DNA of 44,971 bases from Burkholderiaceae bacterium (GCA_020851995.1 JADZBO010000212.1:1-44971), one strand, 5' to 3'. Shown: positions 25,851-33,783, numbered from the stretch's first letter. The notes: generated by a model not told the origin, from the letters alone. Numbers and translations: made by a program.

Positions 25851-26273
25851 CTACTTCGACGCCTTCAACCGGCGACGCAGCACGCGCAGCATCGCGCCAA
25901 GCAAAGGTACGTGTTCATAGACTTCGCGGGCCGCATCCCAGTAGTCGCGATGCAGAGCAATACGCCCGGACGCATCAAGCCTGAAGTGCGTACAACCTGC
26001 GATGCTGTAGGGTGTCGAGGCGCGGCGAAAATTGAACGACCAGGTCATGAACGCCTGCTCGGCCTCGACCACGATGGTGTTGACGACAAATCCAGGCGAG
26101 TCCAGCGACGCAAACATGTGCGCGTAGATGTGGCGCACCGACTCCACGCCAATCACATCGTTGAAGGGATCCGTAAACCTGACGTCTGCCGCATAAATAT
26201 CGCCGATTGAATCGAGCATCCCGGGCCGCAGGCTTTCGAACCAGCGCGCGATTTCTTCGTAGCGTTCCCGCAT
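25851..26273 (-). CDS. NTF2-like/SnoaL-like protein, last gene of the lipid operon
   Basis: 140-residue cone-shaped NTF2-fold protein. Typical elements are RYEEIARWFESLRPG at the start, IYAADVRFTDPFNDVIGVESV with conserved aromatic and acidic residues, and GCTHFRLDASGRIALHRDYWDAAREVYEHVP near the C-terminus. The fold serves as an isomerase, hydrolase or ligand pocket, and no catalytic assignment is possible. ATG 26273 has AGGA at good spacing. The frame continues upstream to 26324 but that part is encoded by an 8-bp repeat and is probably not translated. It follows the SDR gene by 182 bases and belongs to the conserved lipid-modification gene set in other proteobacteria. Confidence 0.78.
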   Translation of the reverse strand: MRERYEEIARWFESLRPGMLDSIGDIYAADVRFTDPFNDVIGVESVRHIYAHMFASLDSPGFVVNTIVVEAEQAFMTWSFNFRRASTPYSIAGCTHFRLDASGRIALHRDYWDAAREVYEHVPLLGAMLRVLRRRLKASK

Positions 26274-26295
26274 GCGATTGTCCTGTAGAAATTCA

Positions 26296-26391
26296 GCCAC
26301 TCTGCCACTCTGCCACTCTGCCACTCAGCAATTCAACAATTCAACAATTCCGCAATTTCGCAATTCAACAATTCCGCAATTCAACAATTCA
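26296..26391. repeat. Twelve 8-bp units in the leader of the NTF2-like gene
   Basis: Four copies of GCCACTCT (the last ending in A) are followed without a break in phase by eight units of the form GCAATTCA/ACAATTCA/ACAATTCC. All twelve keep an exact 8-bp period. The array lies between the SDR gene and the NTF2-like gene, 23 bases before the latter's start. Confidence 0.95.
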
Positions 26392-26455
26392 ACCGCTGAG
26401 GGGCGCAAGTCGGCGAATGCAAAGCAGCAACCAACCTTCAGCTTGCGCATGCACC

Positions 26456-27259
26456 TCACATTCCCGTGGCTTTGTGCAGCAGCCAGAAGCGCAGCCGCTC
26501 GGGCAAACGGCTCACCCACTTGACTGCGCCAGCAAAACCGCGCGGAAACCGGATTTCGAAACGCCCTCGCTCGAGTCCCTCGATGATGTGCGCAGCCGCC
26601 TGAGGCGGCGTCAATAATCCGGGCATCGGAAAGTCGTTGACCGACGACATCGGCGTCGCGACAAAACCGGGACTGATCAGGTAGACGCTTAAACCCCTGG
26701 GCTCAAGCTCGAAATACAAGGATTCGGCGAGATTGCGCAAGGCCGCCTTGGTGGCACCATAAATCATGGCGCGCGGCAGGCCCGTGTAGGCGGCAATGCT
26801 GCCCACCAGAGCAATGCCGCCGTGCCCCTGCGCGAGCAGGTGGGGCACGACGAGAGCGAGCGCGCGGTAAACACTGACCACGTTGAGGTCAAAGCTCGCC
26901 TCGACCTTGGCGATGTCGAAATCCCATGAGTGCGCCGGCTCGTAGCGAGCGGCCCCCAGCACCACGAGATCAATGCCGCCAAGGCCCGCTACAACCCGCT
27001 CAAACGCGCTCGGCCATGCAGCCGGATCCGTGGCGTCGAAATCGACTGCCAGCGCGGCTTTTCGCCCGGCGACCACCTGCTCGAGGGCGTCCAGACGACG
27101 CGCCGACACGGCGACATGCGCTCCAGCGTCAAGCAACGCCTGAGCCAGCGCCGCGCCAATCCCGCTCGATGCCCCGACAATCCAGACCCGACGTCCCGCC
27201 CAGTCAGCAATCGCCGGATTCAACCGCCCGGTCAGTGCGCTCCTCAACCCACACGTCAT
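26456..27259 (-). CDS. Short-chain dehydrogenase/reductase (SDR)
   Basis: Classical SDR oxidoreductase, 267 residues. The cofactor loop is VWIVGASSGIGAAL (about 25-38). The stretch LGAARYEPA replaces the usual NNAG, the catalytic Ser is in ALVGSIAAYTG, and the YGATK motif gives Tyr and Lys. ISPGFVATPM follows. The Ala in place of Asn in NNAG is a family variant. The start overlaps the DUF3833 stop (ATGA), so it is translationally coupled inside the operon. In related clusters an SDR accompanies the cyclopropane synthase-like and FAD enzymes; a keto/hydroxy lipid intermediate is a plausible substrate but unproven. Confidence 0.85.
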   Translation of the reverse strand: MTCGLRSALTGRLNPAIADWAGRRVWIVGASSGIGAALAQALLDAGAHVAVSARRLDALEQVVAGRKAALAVDFDATDPAAWPSAFERVVAGLGGIDLVVLGAARYEPAHSWDFDIAKVEASFDLNVVSVYRALALVVPHLLAQGHGGIALVGSIAAYTGLPRAMIYGATKAALRNLAESLYFELEPRGLSVYLISPGFVATPMSSVNDFPMPGLLTPPQAAAHIIEGLERGRFEIRFPRGFAGAVKWVSRLPERLRFWLLHKATGM

Positions 27260-27804
27260 TTGGCCTCACCTGATCCACGCTTGCGGAAAAACAAGGTGAC
27301 CTCGCCAAGGTCGATTCCAAACTTCGACATCGTCGAGCGGTTCATCATCGCCTGATCATCCATCTGCCACATCCAGTCGTCGAAGGTCACCTCGTACTCT
27401 TTGCCATCCACTGGCAAACGCAGCACATACCTCCAGTGCAACGCGTTGCCGGCCACTGTGCCAATCGCGACACCCACCACGTCATCAGCGGTACCCTGCC
27501 AGGTGCCGTCGGCCTGACGGCGCAGGGTCCAGACGCGACGCTGCGTTTCGCCGTCCGAGTAGGTGAACCGCTCGTCGAGCGTGCCCGTGTTCCGGTCGGA
27601 CCAGCTCGCTTCGATCACGACATGAAAGCGCCTTGCCACTTCGCCGCTGCGCTTCTGGAACAGACCCCAGGCATCGATGGTGCCGTCAAAATACGTCGGC
27701 AAATCCAGCGTGGGCTTCTCGTTGGCATAACGTGCGACATCGACGCCCGAGCAGGATGTCAGCAACGCGGCCATTGAGGCAGCGAACCAGGTTTTGATTC
27801 TCAC
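27256..27804 (-). CDS. DUF3833 family putative lipoprotein
   Basis: 182-residue protein of the DUF3833 family. GTG 27804 is chosen because AGGAG lies just upstream and the product then begins with a lipoprotein signal, MRIKTWFAASMAALLTSCSG, with a lipobox ending in Cys18. The mature part has the family marks YFDGTIDAWGLFQKRSGEVARRF, DERFTYSDGE and DDWMWQMDD, and is predicted beta-rich. The function is unknown; the fold is thought to bind hydrophobic ligands. Both ends overlap its neighbours (GTGA with the transporter, ATGA with the SDR). Likely anchored to the periplasmic face of a membrane, fitting a role in handling modified lipids. Confidence 0.82.
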   Translation of the reverse strand: MRIKTWFAASMAALLTSCSGVDVARYANEKPTLDLPTYFDGTIDAWGLFQKRSGEVARRFHVVIEASWSDRNTGTLDERFTYSDGETQRRVWTLRRQADGTWQGTADDVVGVAIGTVAGNALHWRYVLRLPVDGKEYEVTFDDWMWQMDDQAMMNRSTMSKFGIDLGEVTLFFRKRGSGEAK

Positions 27805-29078
27805 GGAAGGCTCCTGGTGCGCGACGCAGCGCACGATAAAGTCAGCGGTCGGCGCAGCGACCACAAGGCGACGGCCGCGGCAACCTTCAGCGCAACCGGC
27901 AGAAAACTATAGACCACCGTCAGTGGGTCGGAGGTTGTCGCGTCGCCGGGCTGATAACCCAGAAAGCGTACCAGCGGCAAGGCAAGCCCTGCAGCCAGCG
28001 CAAGCGACAATTTTCCGACCAGCGCCCAGAGGCCAAAATACAATCCGGTGCTCTTGCGGTGCGCCGGCCCGATTGCATCGGCCAGCATGGCGGGTGGCAA
28101 CGCCACATCGGCACCGAGCGCGGCGCCAGACAATAAACAGACGATCGCCCAGCGCGTCACGTCGCCGGGTTCGGTCCAGGCCGTCAAAAGCAGCGCGCAA
28201 GACGCAAGCAACGCGCCAGACAGCCACGCGCGCTCCTTGCCGATCCGATCCGATAAGGCCACCCAGCCCGGCAGTGCGATCATGCCCGCGAGGAAATACA
28301 GCCCGAGGAACAAGCCTGCATCCTCTTGCAGACCCAGCGCATCATCCATCACAAAGAGTACCAGCGTCGCGGGCACTGCCACCGAGGTCGCGTTGAACAG
28401 GTAAAACCACAACAGGCGCCGGATCGCGGTTGGCGCCAAGGCCTCGCGCCATCGCTCCAGAGCGCCGGCCGGCGCGGGCGAGGGTCTTGGCGCGCCCCAG
28501 AGCGTGACCAGCAACCCCACCGCGAGCACACCGACAAAGACCCAGGCGAACTGCCCGTATCCCGCACGAGGGCCAGAGTCCGACACCCAGGCCGCAGGCA
28601 GCACCGAGGCAAACACCACGCCGGCCAGGCCGAACGCTTCACGCCAGGCAGTGACGCGCGTACGGCCCGCGGGATCATCCGTCAGGCGCGCACCCCAGGT
28701 GAGGTAGCAGACGCTGACCAGGCTGTGCGCCGTATAGACAACCGCAAGCGACAACGCCAGCCACACCAGCAATCCACGCTCGCTCCACGCGGGCGGGTGA
28801 AACAACATGACGAATCCGCCCGACAGCGCGACCCCCGCCACCACCACCAGCGATGTCCAGCCCGACTTTCGGCGATGCAGGAAATCCACCAGTCGCCCGA
28901 TCAAAGGATCCTGCGCTGTATCCAACAGGCGGACGAGAAACAACACGGCGCCCAACGCCGCCAGATCGACCCCGAGTGAATCGCCGTAAAACTTGGGCGA
29001 AATCATGTAGATCGGCAGCATCGCCATCGCCAGCGGCAATCCCAGCGCTGCGTAGGCTGCAAGCCCGCGTCGTGTCAC
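27801..29078 (-). CDS. GPH-type MFS transporter of the lipid operon
   Basis: 425-residue membrane protein with about twelve hydrophobic helices. It starts LAAYAALGLPLAMAMLPIYM and carries the GPH/MFS loop signature VRLLDTAQDPLIGRLVDFLHRRKSG (about 48-72). ARLTDDPAGRTRVTAWREAFGLAG (about 128-151) is also typical. The family contains sodium or proton:glycoside symporters, but homologues in this gene set are more likely lipid or metabolite transporters. Its start overlaps the stop of the upstream chalcone isomerase-like gene and its stop overlaps the DUF3833 gene. The substrate is unknown. Confidence 0.82.
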   Translation of the reverse strand: MTRRGLAAYAALGLPLAMAMLPIYMISPKFYGDSLGVDLAALGAVLFLVRLLDTAQDPLIGRLVDFLHRRKSGWTSLVVVAGVALSGGFVMLFHPPAWSERGLLVWLALSLAVVYTAHSLVSVCYLTWGARLTDDPAGRTRVTAWREAFGLAGVVFASVLPAAWVSDSGPRAGYGQFAWVFVGVLAVGLLVTLWGAPRPSPAPAGALERWREALAPTAIRRLLWFYLFNATSVAVPATLVLFVMDDALGLQEDAGLFLGLYFLAGMIALPGWVALSDRIGKERAWLSGALLASCALLLTAWTEPGDVTRWAIVCLLSGAALGADVALPPAMLADAIGPAHRKSTGLYFGLWALVGKLSLALAAGLALPLVRFLGYQPGDATTSDPLTVVYSFLPVALKVAAAVALWSLRRPLTLSCAASRTRSLP

Positions 29079-29590
29079 GGCGTCTTCCCCAGTAACGCGA
29101 CGCGCAGTGCGGGTTCACTGGTGCGCGGATCAAGCCAGATACCGAAAAAGTATTGAGCAAGCTCCTCGTCCATGCGGCCAGTCGGCGTCTCATCCAGATA
29201 GAAAGTCGCGCCCTGGCCTGGCACATAAACCCCTGCCAGGCTTTGACCCTTGCTGACATCGCGCAGAACCGCCTCAAGCGCAGCTCGCCACTGTGGACGT
29301 TCGGCAATCGGTGCACCGAGACGCGCCATCTGGTCGATCGAGGCGTCAACGATGCGCGATCGCGCGATGTCAAACTCGTACGTCAGCGACAGCGCGAAAG
29401 GCTTGCCCGGCGTATAGACGCCACCGGGTGCCCACAGGCGCGCCGTGTAGACAGACCAGCCAAGCCGCTTGAATACGCCTTCACCAACCCGTTGTGCCTG
29501 AGGGATAGGTGCAAGCCACGCCTGCGAGGTCGCACCGGCCGGTGACAGCAGGCAAAGCGCGATCAGCGCCGAAGCTAGGATTGTGCGCAT
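29075..29590 (-). CDS. Exported chalcone isomerase-like protein (second copy)
   Basis: 171 residues with a clear signal peptide (MRTILASALIALCLLSPAGA), so the protein is periplasmic. The mature part is a chalcone isomerase-like domain: RVGEGVFKRLGWSVYTARLW, FALSLTYEFDIARSRIVDASIDQMARLGAP and GIWLDPRTSEPALRVALLG. It is clearly paralogous to the first gene of the operon (32904-33473). Bacterial members have no shown isomerase activity; the fold can bind fatty acids, as in plant FAP proteins. ATG 29590 overlaps the methyltransferase stop by 16 bases. GTG 29599 is an alternative start. Confidence 0.8.
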   Translation of the reverse strand: MRTILASALIALCLLSPAGATSQAWLAPIPQAQRVGEGVFKRLGWSVYTARLWAPGGVYTPGKPFALSLTYEFDIARSRIVDASIDQMARLGAPIAERPQWRAALEAVLRDVSKGQSLAGVYVPGQGATFYLDETPTGRMDEELAQYFFGIWLDPRTSEPALRVALLGKTP

Positions 29591-30792
29591 AGTGTCCACT
29601 GTTTAACGTCGATGCGTTGCTCGCGAAACCCCGCCTCGCAGTAGGCGAGATACATGCGCCAGATCCGAATGAACCGCTCGTCGAAGCCCTGTGCGCGCAC
29701 GGTGTCGAGATTGCGCTCAAAAGCCTGCGACCAGCGGTGCATGGTTTCGGCGTAGTCGATTCCCATCGACTGGGTTGTGAGACAGCGCAACCCCGCCTGT
29801 TGGCATTCGGACTGGAACCGGGTCGGGCTCGGCAGCATTCCACCCGGAAAGATGTACTGCTGAATGAAATCTGTGCCATCGCGATAGGCATCGAAATGCG
29901 CATCGCCAATATCGATCGATTGCACGACGATACGTCCGCCCGGGCGCAGGCAGCGTGCCAGCATACGGAAGTATCCAGACCAGTGCAGCAACCCGACCGC
30001 CTCGAACATTTCAATCGACACGATATGGTCAAACTGACCGGTGACATCCCGGTAATCCTGCAGCCGCAATGTCACCTGATCCGACAGCCCTGCATCGGCA
30101 ATGCGACGCAGGCCCCAGGCAAGCTGCGCATCCGACAGCGTGATCCCGACGACATTCAATCCGCGCCATGCCGCGCGTTCGGCAAAGCCAGCCCAACCGC
30201 AACCCACCTCCAGAATGGTCTGGCCGGCAGTCGCGCCCAGTTCGTCGAGTATCCGGTCGTACTTTGCGTTCTGAGCCGTTTCGAGATCCCGGGTGTAGTC
30301 GCCTTCGAACCACGCCGCGGAATACGACATCGTCGGATCGAGCCAGAGGCTGTAGAACGCATTGCCCAGATCGTAGTGGCTAAGAATATTGCGCCGGCTT
30401 CCGCGGCGACTGTTGTCGCGCAGCACCCAATGCGTGAACCGGCGTGCCAGCAAAGCCCACCAGCGCCCGTCAACCACCTGAGTCACACCCTCATTGCGCA
30501 GGGCCACGGTGAACAGCGCCAGCATGTCCGGGGTCTCCACCCAGCCGCGTTCCAGGCATTCGGCGAACCCGATATCGCCACGTCGCAGGATCATTCCCGC
30601 GGCGCGCCAGTCGTTGATCCTCAGAGTGGCATGCGGTTGTTGCCCCGCCCGACCCAGGTGCAGCGCGATGCCAGCCGGATCAATCAACATGAGCGACCCA
30701 TGTTCGAGGCGATCAAGCACAGTGAGAAACATGCGCGCGACCCACGGCAAGCCGCTGGACCAGGCAATCAGGCGATACTCGTTCAAACTCAT
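29575..30792 (-). CDS. Cyclopropane-fatty-acid-synthase-like SAM methyltransferase
   Basis: 405 residues, full length for the CFA synthase family, acting on phospholipid acyl chains at the membrane surface. The N-terminal domain is followed by the family block HYDLGNAFYSLWLDPTMSYS (139-158), the SAM-binding EVGCGWAG (195-202) and IVSIEMFEAVG with the conserved catalytic Glu. FIQQYIFPGGMLPS and the C-terminal RIWRMYLAYCEAGF complete the pattern. It could add a methylene to make cyclopropane rings or a methyl group as in methylated or furan fatty acids; sequence alone does not decide. Its start overlaps the DUF1365 stop by 4 bases. Confidence 0.88.
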   Translation of the reverse strand: MSLNEYRLIAWSSGLPWVARMFLTVLDRLEHGSLMLIDPAGIALHLGRAGQQPHATLRINDWRAAGMILRRGDIGFAECLERGWVETPDMLALFTVALRNEGVTQVVDGRWWALLARRFTHWVLRDNSRRGSRRNILSHYDLGNAFYSLWLDPTMSYSAAWFEGDYTRDLETAQNAKYDRILDELGATAGQTILEVGCGWAGFAERAAWRGLNVVGITLSDAQLAWGLRRIADAGLSDQVTLRLQDYRDVTGQFDHIVSIEMFEAVGLLHWSGYFRMLARCLRPGGRIVVQSIDIGDAHFDAYRDGTDFIQQYIFPGGMLPSPTRFQSECQQAGLRCLTTQSMGIDYAETMHRWSQAFERNLDTVRAQGFDERFIRIWRMYLAYCEAGFREQRIDVKQWTLCAQS

Positions 30793-31592
30793 AGGGGAAC
30801 CTTCGCGTTAGAAGACACTTCATCCTTGGACTGCGGGGGAATCGGGTGATAGGCAGCGCCCTTGCGCCAAAGACGCAAGGCCTGCAAGTGGATGCGCACG
30901 ATCACGCCCAGGGTCATGAGCGGTGCACGCACCAGTTCGCGCAACAAAAGCCGGGTCGACAACGCGGCCGACTGCACTACGATCGCCGTGCGCAACAGCG
31001 CCACCGGTTCGTCCACGGGGTCAAAATAGTCAATCGAAACGCGCTGCGACTGCGCGCGCGTGTCGAGTTGAAATTCGTACCGGCCACTCACCGCGCAAAA
31101 CGGAGAGACGTGAAACTCCTTCGCGCAGCTGAGCGCGACCCCGTCGACAATCGGCCCGCCGTCGGGGGAGCGAAGCACGTACTGGTGTCGCTGGCCAAAG
31201 GTGTTGTTGACTTCCGCCACCAGAACGCGCAATTGTCCCTGCGCATCATGCAGAAACCAGAAGCTGACGGGATTGAACACATACCCGAAAATCCGCGGAA
31301 AACACTGAAGCCAGACGGCACCCTCAGGCATTGAAAGCCCGGCAGATTCCACCGTGCCCCGCAGCCAGGTCATCAGGTCGCTGCCATCGCGCGCACCGTG
31401 GTCGGCCGACATGAAACTGACCGGTCTCCGGCGATTGACGCCAAACAACGCGCTGTTAAAAGCACCAAGCAGTTCAGGTTCGTCGACGCGCAGGCGCAAA
31501 CAAAACACCCGGTACACGAACCGGTGGACAAACGGTCTCAGGCGCGCATGCGCGACGCGACCGGCACATAACTGGATGGCCGCTTCAGTCAT
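30789..31592 (-). CDS. DUF1365 protein
   Basis: 267 residues, DUF1365 family, recognised by PRIFGYVFNPVSFWFLHD, AEVNNTFGQRHQYVL and AKEFHVSPFCAVSGRYEF. The family is almost always next to a CFA synthase-like gene and an FAD oxidoreductase, and its biochemical role is unknown. The conserved Asn, His and Phe residues suggest a catalytic or lipid-binding part. No signal peptide is present. The start overlaps the FAD oxidoreductase end by 8 bases and the stop overlaps the methyltransferase start by 4. Confidence 0.88.
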   Translation of the reverse strand: MTEAAIQLCAGRVAHARLRPFVHRFVYRVFCLRLRVDEPELLGAFNSALFGVNRRRPVSFMSADHGARDGSDLMTWLRGTVESAGLSMPEGAVWLQCFPRIFGYVFNPVSFWFLHDAQGQLRVLVAEVNNTFGQRHQYVLRSPDGGPIVDGVALSCAKEFHVSPFCAVSGRYEFQLDTRAQSQRVSIDYFDPVDEPVALLRTAIVVQSAALSTRLLLRELVRAPLMTLGVIVRIHLQALRLWRKGAAYHPIPPQSKDEVSSNAKVPL

Positions 31593-32907
31593 AGACGGCC
31601 TGCCATGGCGGCATGACGCCCATCACGCGCAACATGCGCAGCGATGACTTGAGCCCGTCCTCATGAAACCCATAGCCACCCCAGGCACCGCAGAACCAAG
31701 CGCGGTTGCCGCCCTGAATCGTCGGTATCAAGGGCTGCGCAGCGGTCGCTTCGGTGTCAAGCACGGGATGTTCGTAGCTGAACCGCCCGATGACGCTTGA
31801 CCGATGTGGCGCCCGATACGGGTTCAGCGTCAAAACGAGCGGGGTGCGAAATGGCAAATCCTGCAACTGATTCAGCAGGTAACTGACCGACACCGGACGA
31901 TGACGCCCGACGGCGGTCGGGGACATGTAATTCCAGGCGGCCCAGGTGTTTTCACGGCGGGGTAGCAAAGCCGCATCGGCGTGCAGAATCGCCAGGTTCT
32001 GCTGATACCGGAAGTGACTCAGGACGGCGGCTTCGCGCTCAGTGGCATCAAGAATCTTCAAGGTCGTAGGCGGATGGCAGGCCATCACGACGTGATCGAA
32101 ATTCTCGATACCGCTGCGCGAAGTCACCTCGACTCCGCCCTGCGTGCGGCGAACTTGAAAGACAGGACACGATCGGCGAGCATCCGGAATGGCGGCAATC
32201 ATGGTTTCCACGTACGAGCGGCTGCCACCTTGAACGGTCTTCCATTGCGGTCGGTTTTCGACCTGCAGCAGGCGATGGTTGATACAGAACGCCAGGAAGG
32301 TCTCGGCCGGAAAGCCCAGGATGGTCTCGAAGGATGCAGACCAGATCGCCGCTGCCATGGGTAGCAAATACCAGTCGCGCACCGGGGCACCAAAGCCCTC
32401 AGCGTCGAGCAACTCGCCAAGCGTGCGGGGATTCACGCGCGCCTGTTCAAGATAGACCGGGGCGTTGCGATTGAAACGCAGGATGTCGCGCAACATCCCC
32501 CAGAATGCGGGTCGCGCAAGGTTTCGGAACTGAGCGAATACTGTCGAAAGGCTGGTGCCGCACCACTCCACATCCGGCCGCTCGATTGAAACCGAAAAAG
32601 ACATCTCGCTTGCATAGACCTCGGTGCGCAGCGCAGCGAACAGCTTGACGAGGTTGGGGTAAGTAATCTCATTGAATACGAGAAACCCCGTATCGACCGG
32701 ATGCGTGACATTGCCGATCGTGACGTCGACCGTATTCGCATGCCCGCCGAAATACGCTGCGGATTCGAACAAAGTGACCCGATGATTTGGCGCCAGCAAC
32801 CAGGCCGCGGAAAGTCCGGCGATGCCGCCGCCGACGACCGCGATCCTGTCCCCGGGCCGCACAGGCGTCGCGTTCGCCTGTTGTGAGCCAAACGGCGCGT
32901 CGCTCAT
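31585..32907 (-). CDS. FAD-dependent oxidoreductase (amine-oxidase/desaturase-like) of the lipid operon
   Basis: 440-residue flavoprotein. After a 20-residue lead comes the dinucleotide-binding GGGIAGLSAAWLL (26-38), followed by LFESAAYFGGHANTVDV, the second FAD-contact region of the amine oxidase/phytoene desaturase superfamily. The C-terminus closes with FCGAWGGYGFHEDGLKSS, the final FAD-binding strand. In related clusters this enzyme accompanies the CFA synthase-like protein, and a role in desaturating or oxidising acyl chains has been proposed for such gene sets. It starts ATGA-overlapped with the first chalcone isomerase-like gene. Substrate unproven. Confidence 0.85.
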   Translation of the reverse strand: MSDAPFGSQQANATPVRPGDRIAVVGGGIAGLSAAWLLAPNHRVTLFESAAYFGGHANTVDVTIGNVTHPVDTGFLVFNEITYPNLVKLFAALRTEVYASEMSFSVSIERPDVEWCGTSLSTVFAQFRNLARPAFWGMLRDILRFNRNAPVYLEQARVNPRTLGELLDAEGFGAPVRDWYLLPMAAAIWSASFETILGFPAETFLAFCINHRLLQVENRPQWKTVQGGSRSYVETMIAAIPDARRSCPVFQVRRTQGGVEVTSRSGIENFDHVVMACHPPTTLKILDATEREAAVLSHFRYQQNLAILHADAALLPRRENTWAAWNYMSPTAVGRHRPVSVSYLLNQLQDLPFRTPLVLTLNPYRAPHRSSVIGRFSYEHPVLDTEATAAQPLIPTIQGGNRAWFCGAWGGYGFHEDGLKSSLRMLRVMGVMPPWQAVYD

Positions 32908-33473
32908 TGGTTGCCCTCCGCGCCGAGCAATTTCGCGCGCAATTCCGGACTGCGGGTCTGCGGATCCAGCCAGATTGCAGCAAACGCTTCGGCGAATTGC
33001 GGATCACGGATTTCACCGAGACGCCGCGAATCAAAATAAAAGACCACCGCGCCAAGAGGATCAAAGACTCCGACAAGACGGCTGCCGAGCGACACATCGG
33101 GCATCAGCGTCGCGAGCGATTCCTGCCAGCGCGTCAGCGTGTCGTTGTCTGGCGCACGCAAGCGCCGGATCTCGTCGATTGAGCGTTCGACGATCTGACC
33201 CGCCGGGATGCGCCTCAGATAACTCAAATCGAGGGCAAACGGACGGGTCGAGTCGAACTGGCCCCCCGGCACATGGAGCGAGGCGCGATAGATTCGAAAT
33301 ACGCTCCAGGTCAGCACGCCCGACCCGCAAACCGCCCAGTCGAGATCGAAGTCCGCGACGACGGCCGCCGGCAGGGAATCCGACGGCCCTTGGCGAAAGT
33401 CGAGCGCGCCCAGCCCGACGGCAATCGCGTCAGAGAGCTCAGAAACCTGTTGCGCACGACCTCTGAATTGCAT
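32904..33473 (-). CDS. Chalcone isomerase-like protein without signal peptide (first gene of the operon)
   Basis: 189 residues from ATG 33473, which has AGG at proper spacing. The frame is open to ATG 33533, but the likely -10 element and operator lie inside that stretch, so the longer start would precede the transcript. The core matches the second copy: SGVLTWSVFRIYRASLHVPG, FALDLSYLRRIPAGQIVERS and AIWLDPQTRSPELRAKLLG. No signal peptide is visible, in contrast to its paralogue, so it is probably cytoplasmic. The function is unknown; a fatty-acid or isoprenoid binding role is conceivable. First gene of a nine-gene minus-strand operon. Confidence 0.78.
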   Translation of the reverse strand: MQFRGRAQQVSELSDAIAVGLGALDFRQGPSDSLPAAVVADFDLDWAVCGSGVLTWSVFRIYRASLHVPGGQFDSTRPFALDLSYLRRIPAGQIVERSIDEIRRLRAPDNDTLTRWQESLATLMPDVSLGSRLVGVFDPLGAVVFYFDSRRLGEIRDPQFAEAFAAIWLDPQTRSPELRAKLLGAEGNQ

Positions 33474-33502
33474 GATTTGACCTGGTGGTATAAAAAGTGA
33501 CT

Positions 33503-33522
33503 GTTCAGTATAATACCTGAAC
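33503..33522. promoter_or_regulatory. Inverted repeat overlapping divergent -10 elements (candidate TetR operator)
   Basis: GTTCAG (33503-33508) and CTGAAC (33517-33522) are perfect inverted arms with an 8-base spacer. The spacer reads TATAAT on the plus strand (33509-33514), a consensus -10 for the tetR direction. Read on the minus strand it contains TATTAT (33515-33510), a -10 for the lipid operon with a leader of about 28 bases. No good -35 is present on either side. A regulator bound here would cover both promoters. Confidence 0.6.
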
Positions 33523-33574
33523 TGATTAGACATTAATCACGTCTCACCGTCAATACCAACGATTCAGCCTGAAT

Positions 33575-33783
33575 GACTCTGGCCACACTTGACGACTCCT
33601 GCCACACTCACTGACTCCTGCCGCACTCACTGACTCCTGCCGCACTTACTGAGCCCTGCCACACCTAACGACTCCTGCCACACCTAATGACTCCTGCCAC
33701 ACTTAACGACTCCTGCGACACTTAACGACTCCTGCCACACTTAACGACTCCTGCCACACCTAATGACTCCTGCCACGGCCAAG
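33575..33783. repeat. 19-bp tandem repeat array in the tetR leader
   Basis: Eleven consecutive 19-bp units, of which ten are well conserved, have the consensus GACTCCTGCCACACTTAAC, starting at 33575, 33594, 33613 and so on to 33765. Variation is limited mainly to the last five bases (CTCACT, CTTAAC, CCTAAT). The last unit is partial in similarity and overlaps the tetR start codon, which is made by the AATGACTCC junction. No internal dyad symmetry is seen. Confidence 0.95.

Noticed and set aside
33575-33783. Reading the 19-bp units as replication iterons
   Set aside because: No replication initiator gene, DnaA boxes or AT-rich unwinding region are near, and a TetR start codon grows out of the array.
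33575-33783. Reading the 19-bp units as a CRISPR array
   Set aside because: The units are contiguous, without unique spacers, and no cas gene is in the window.
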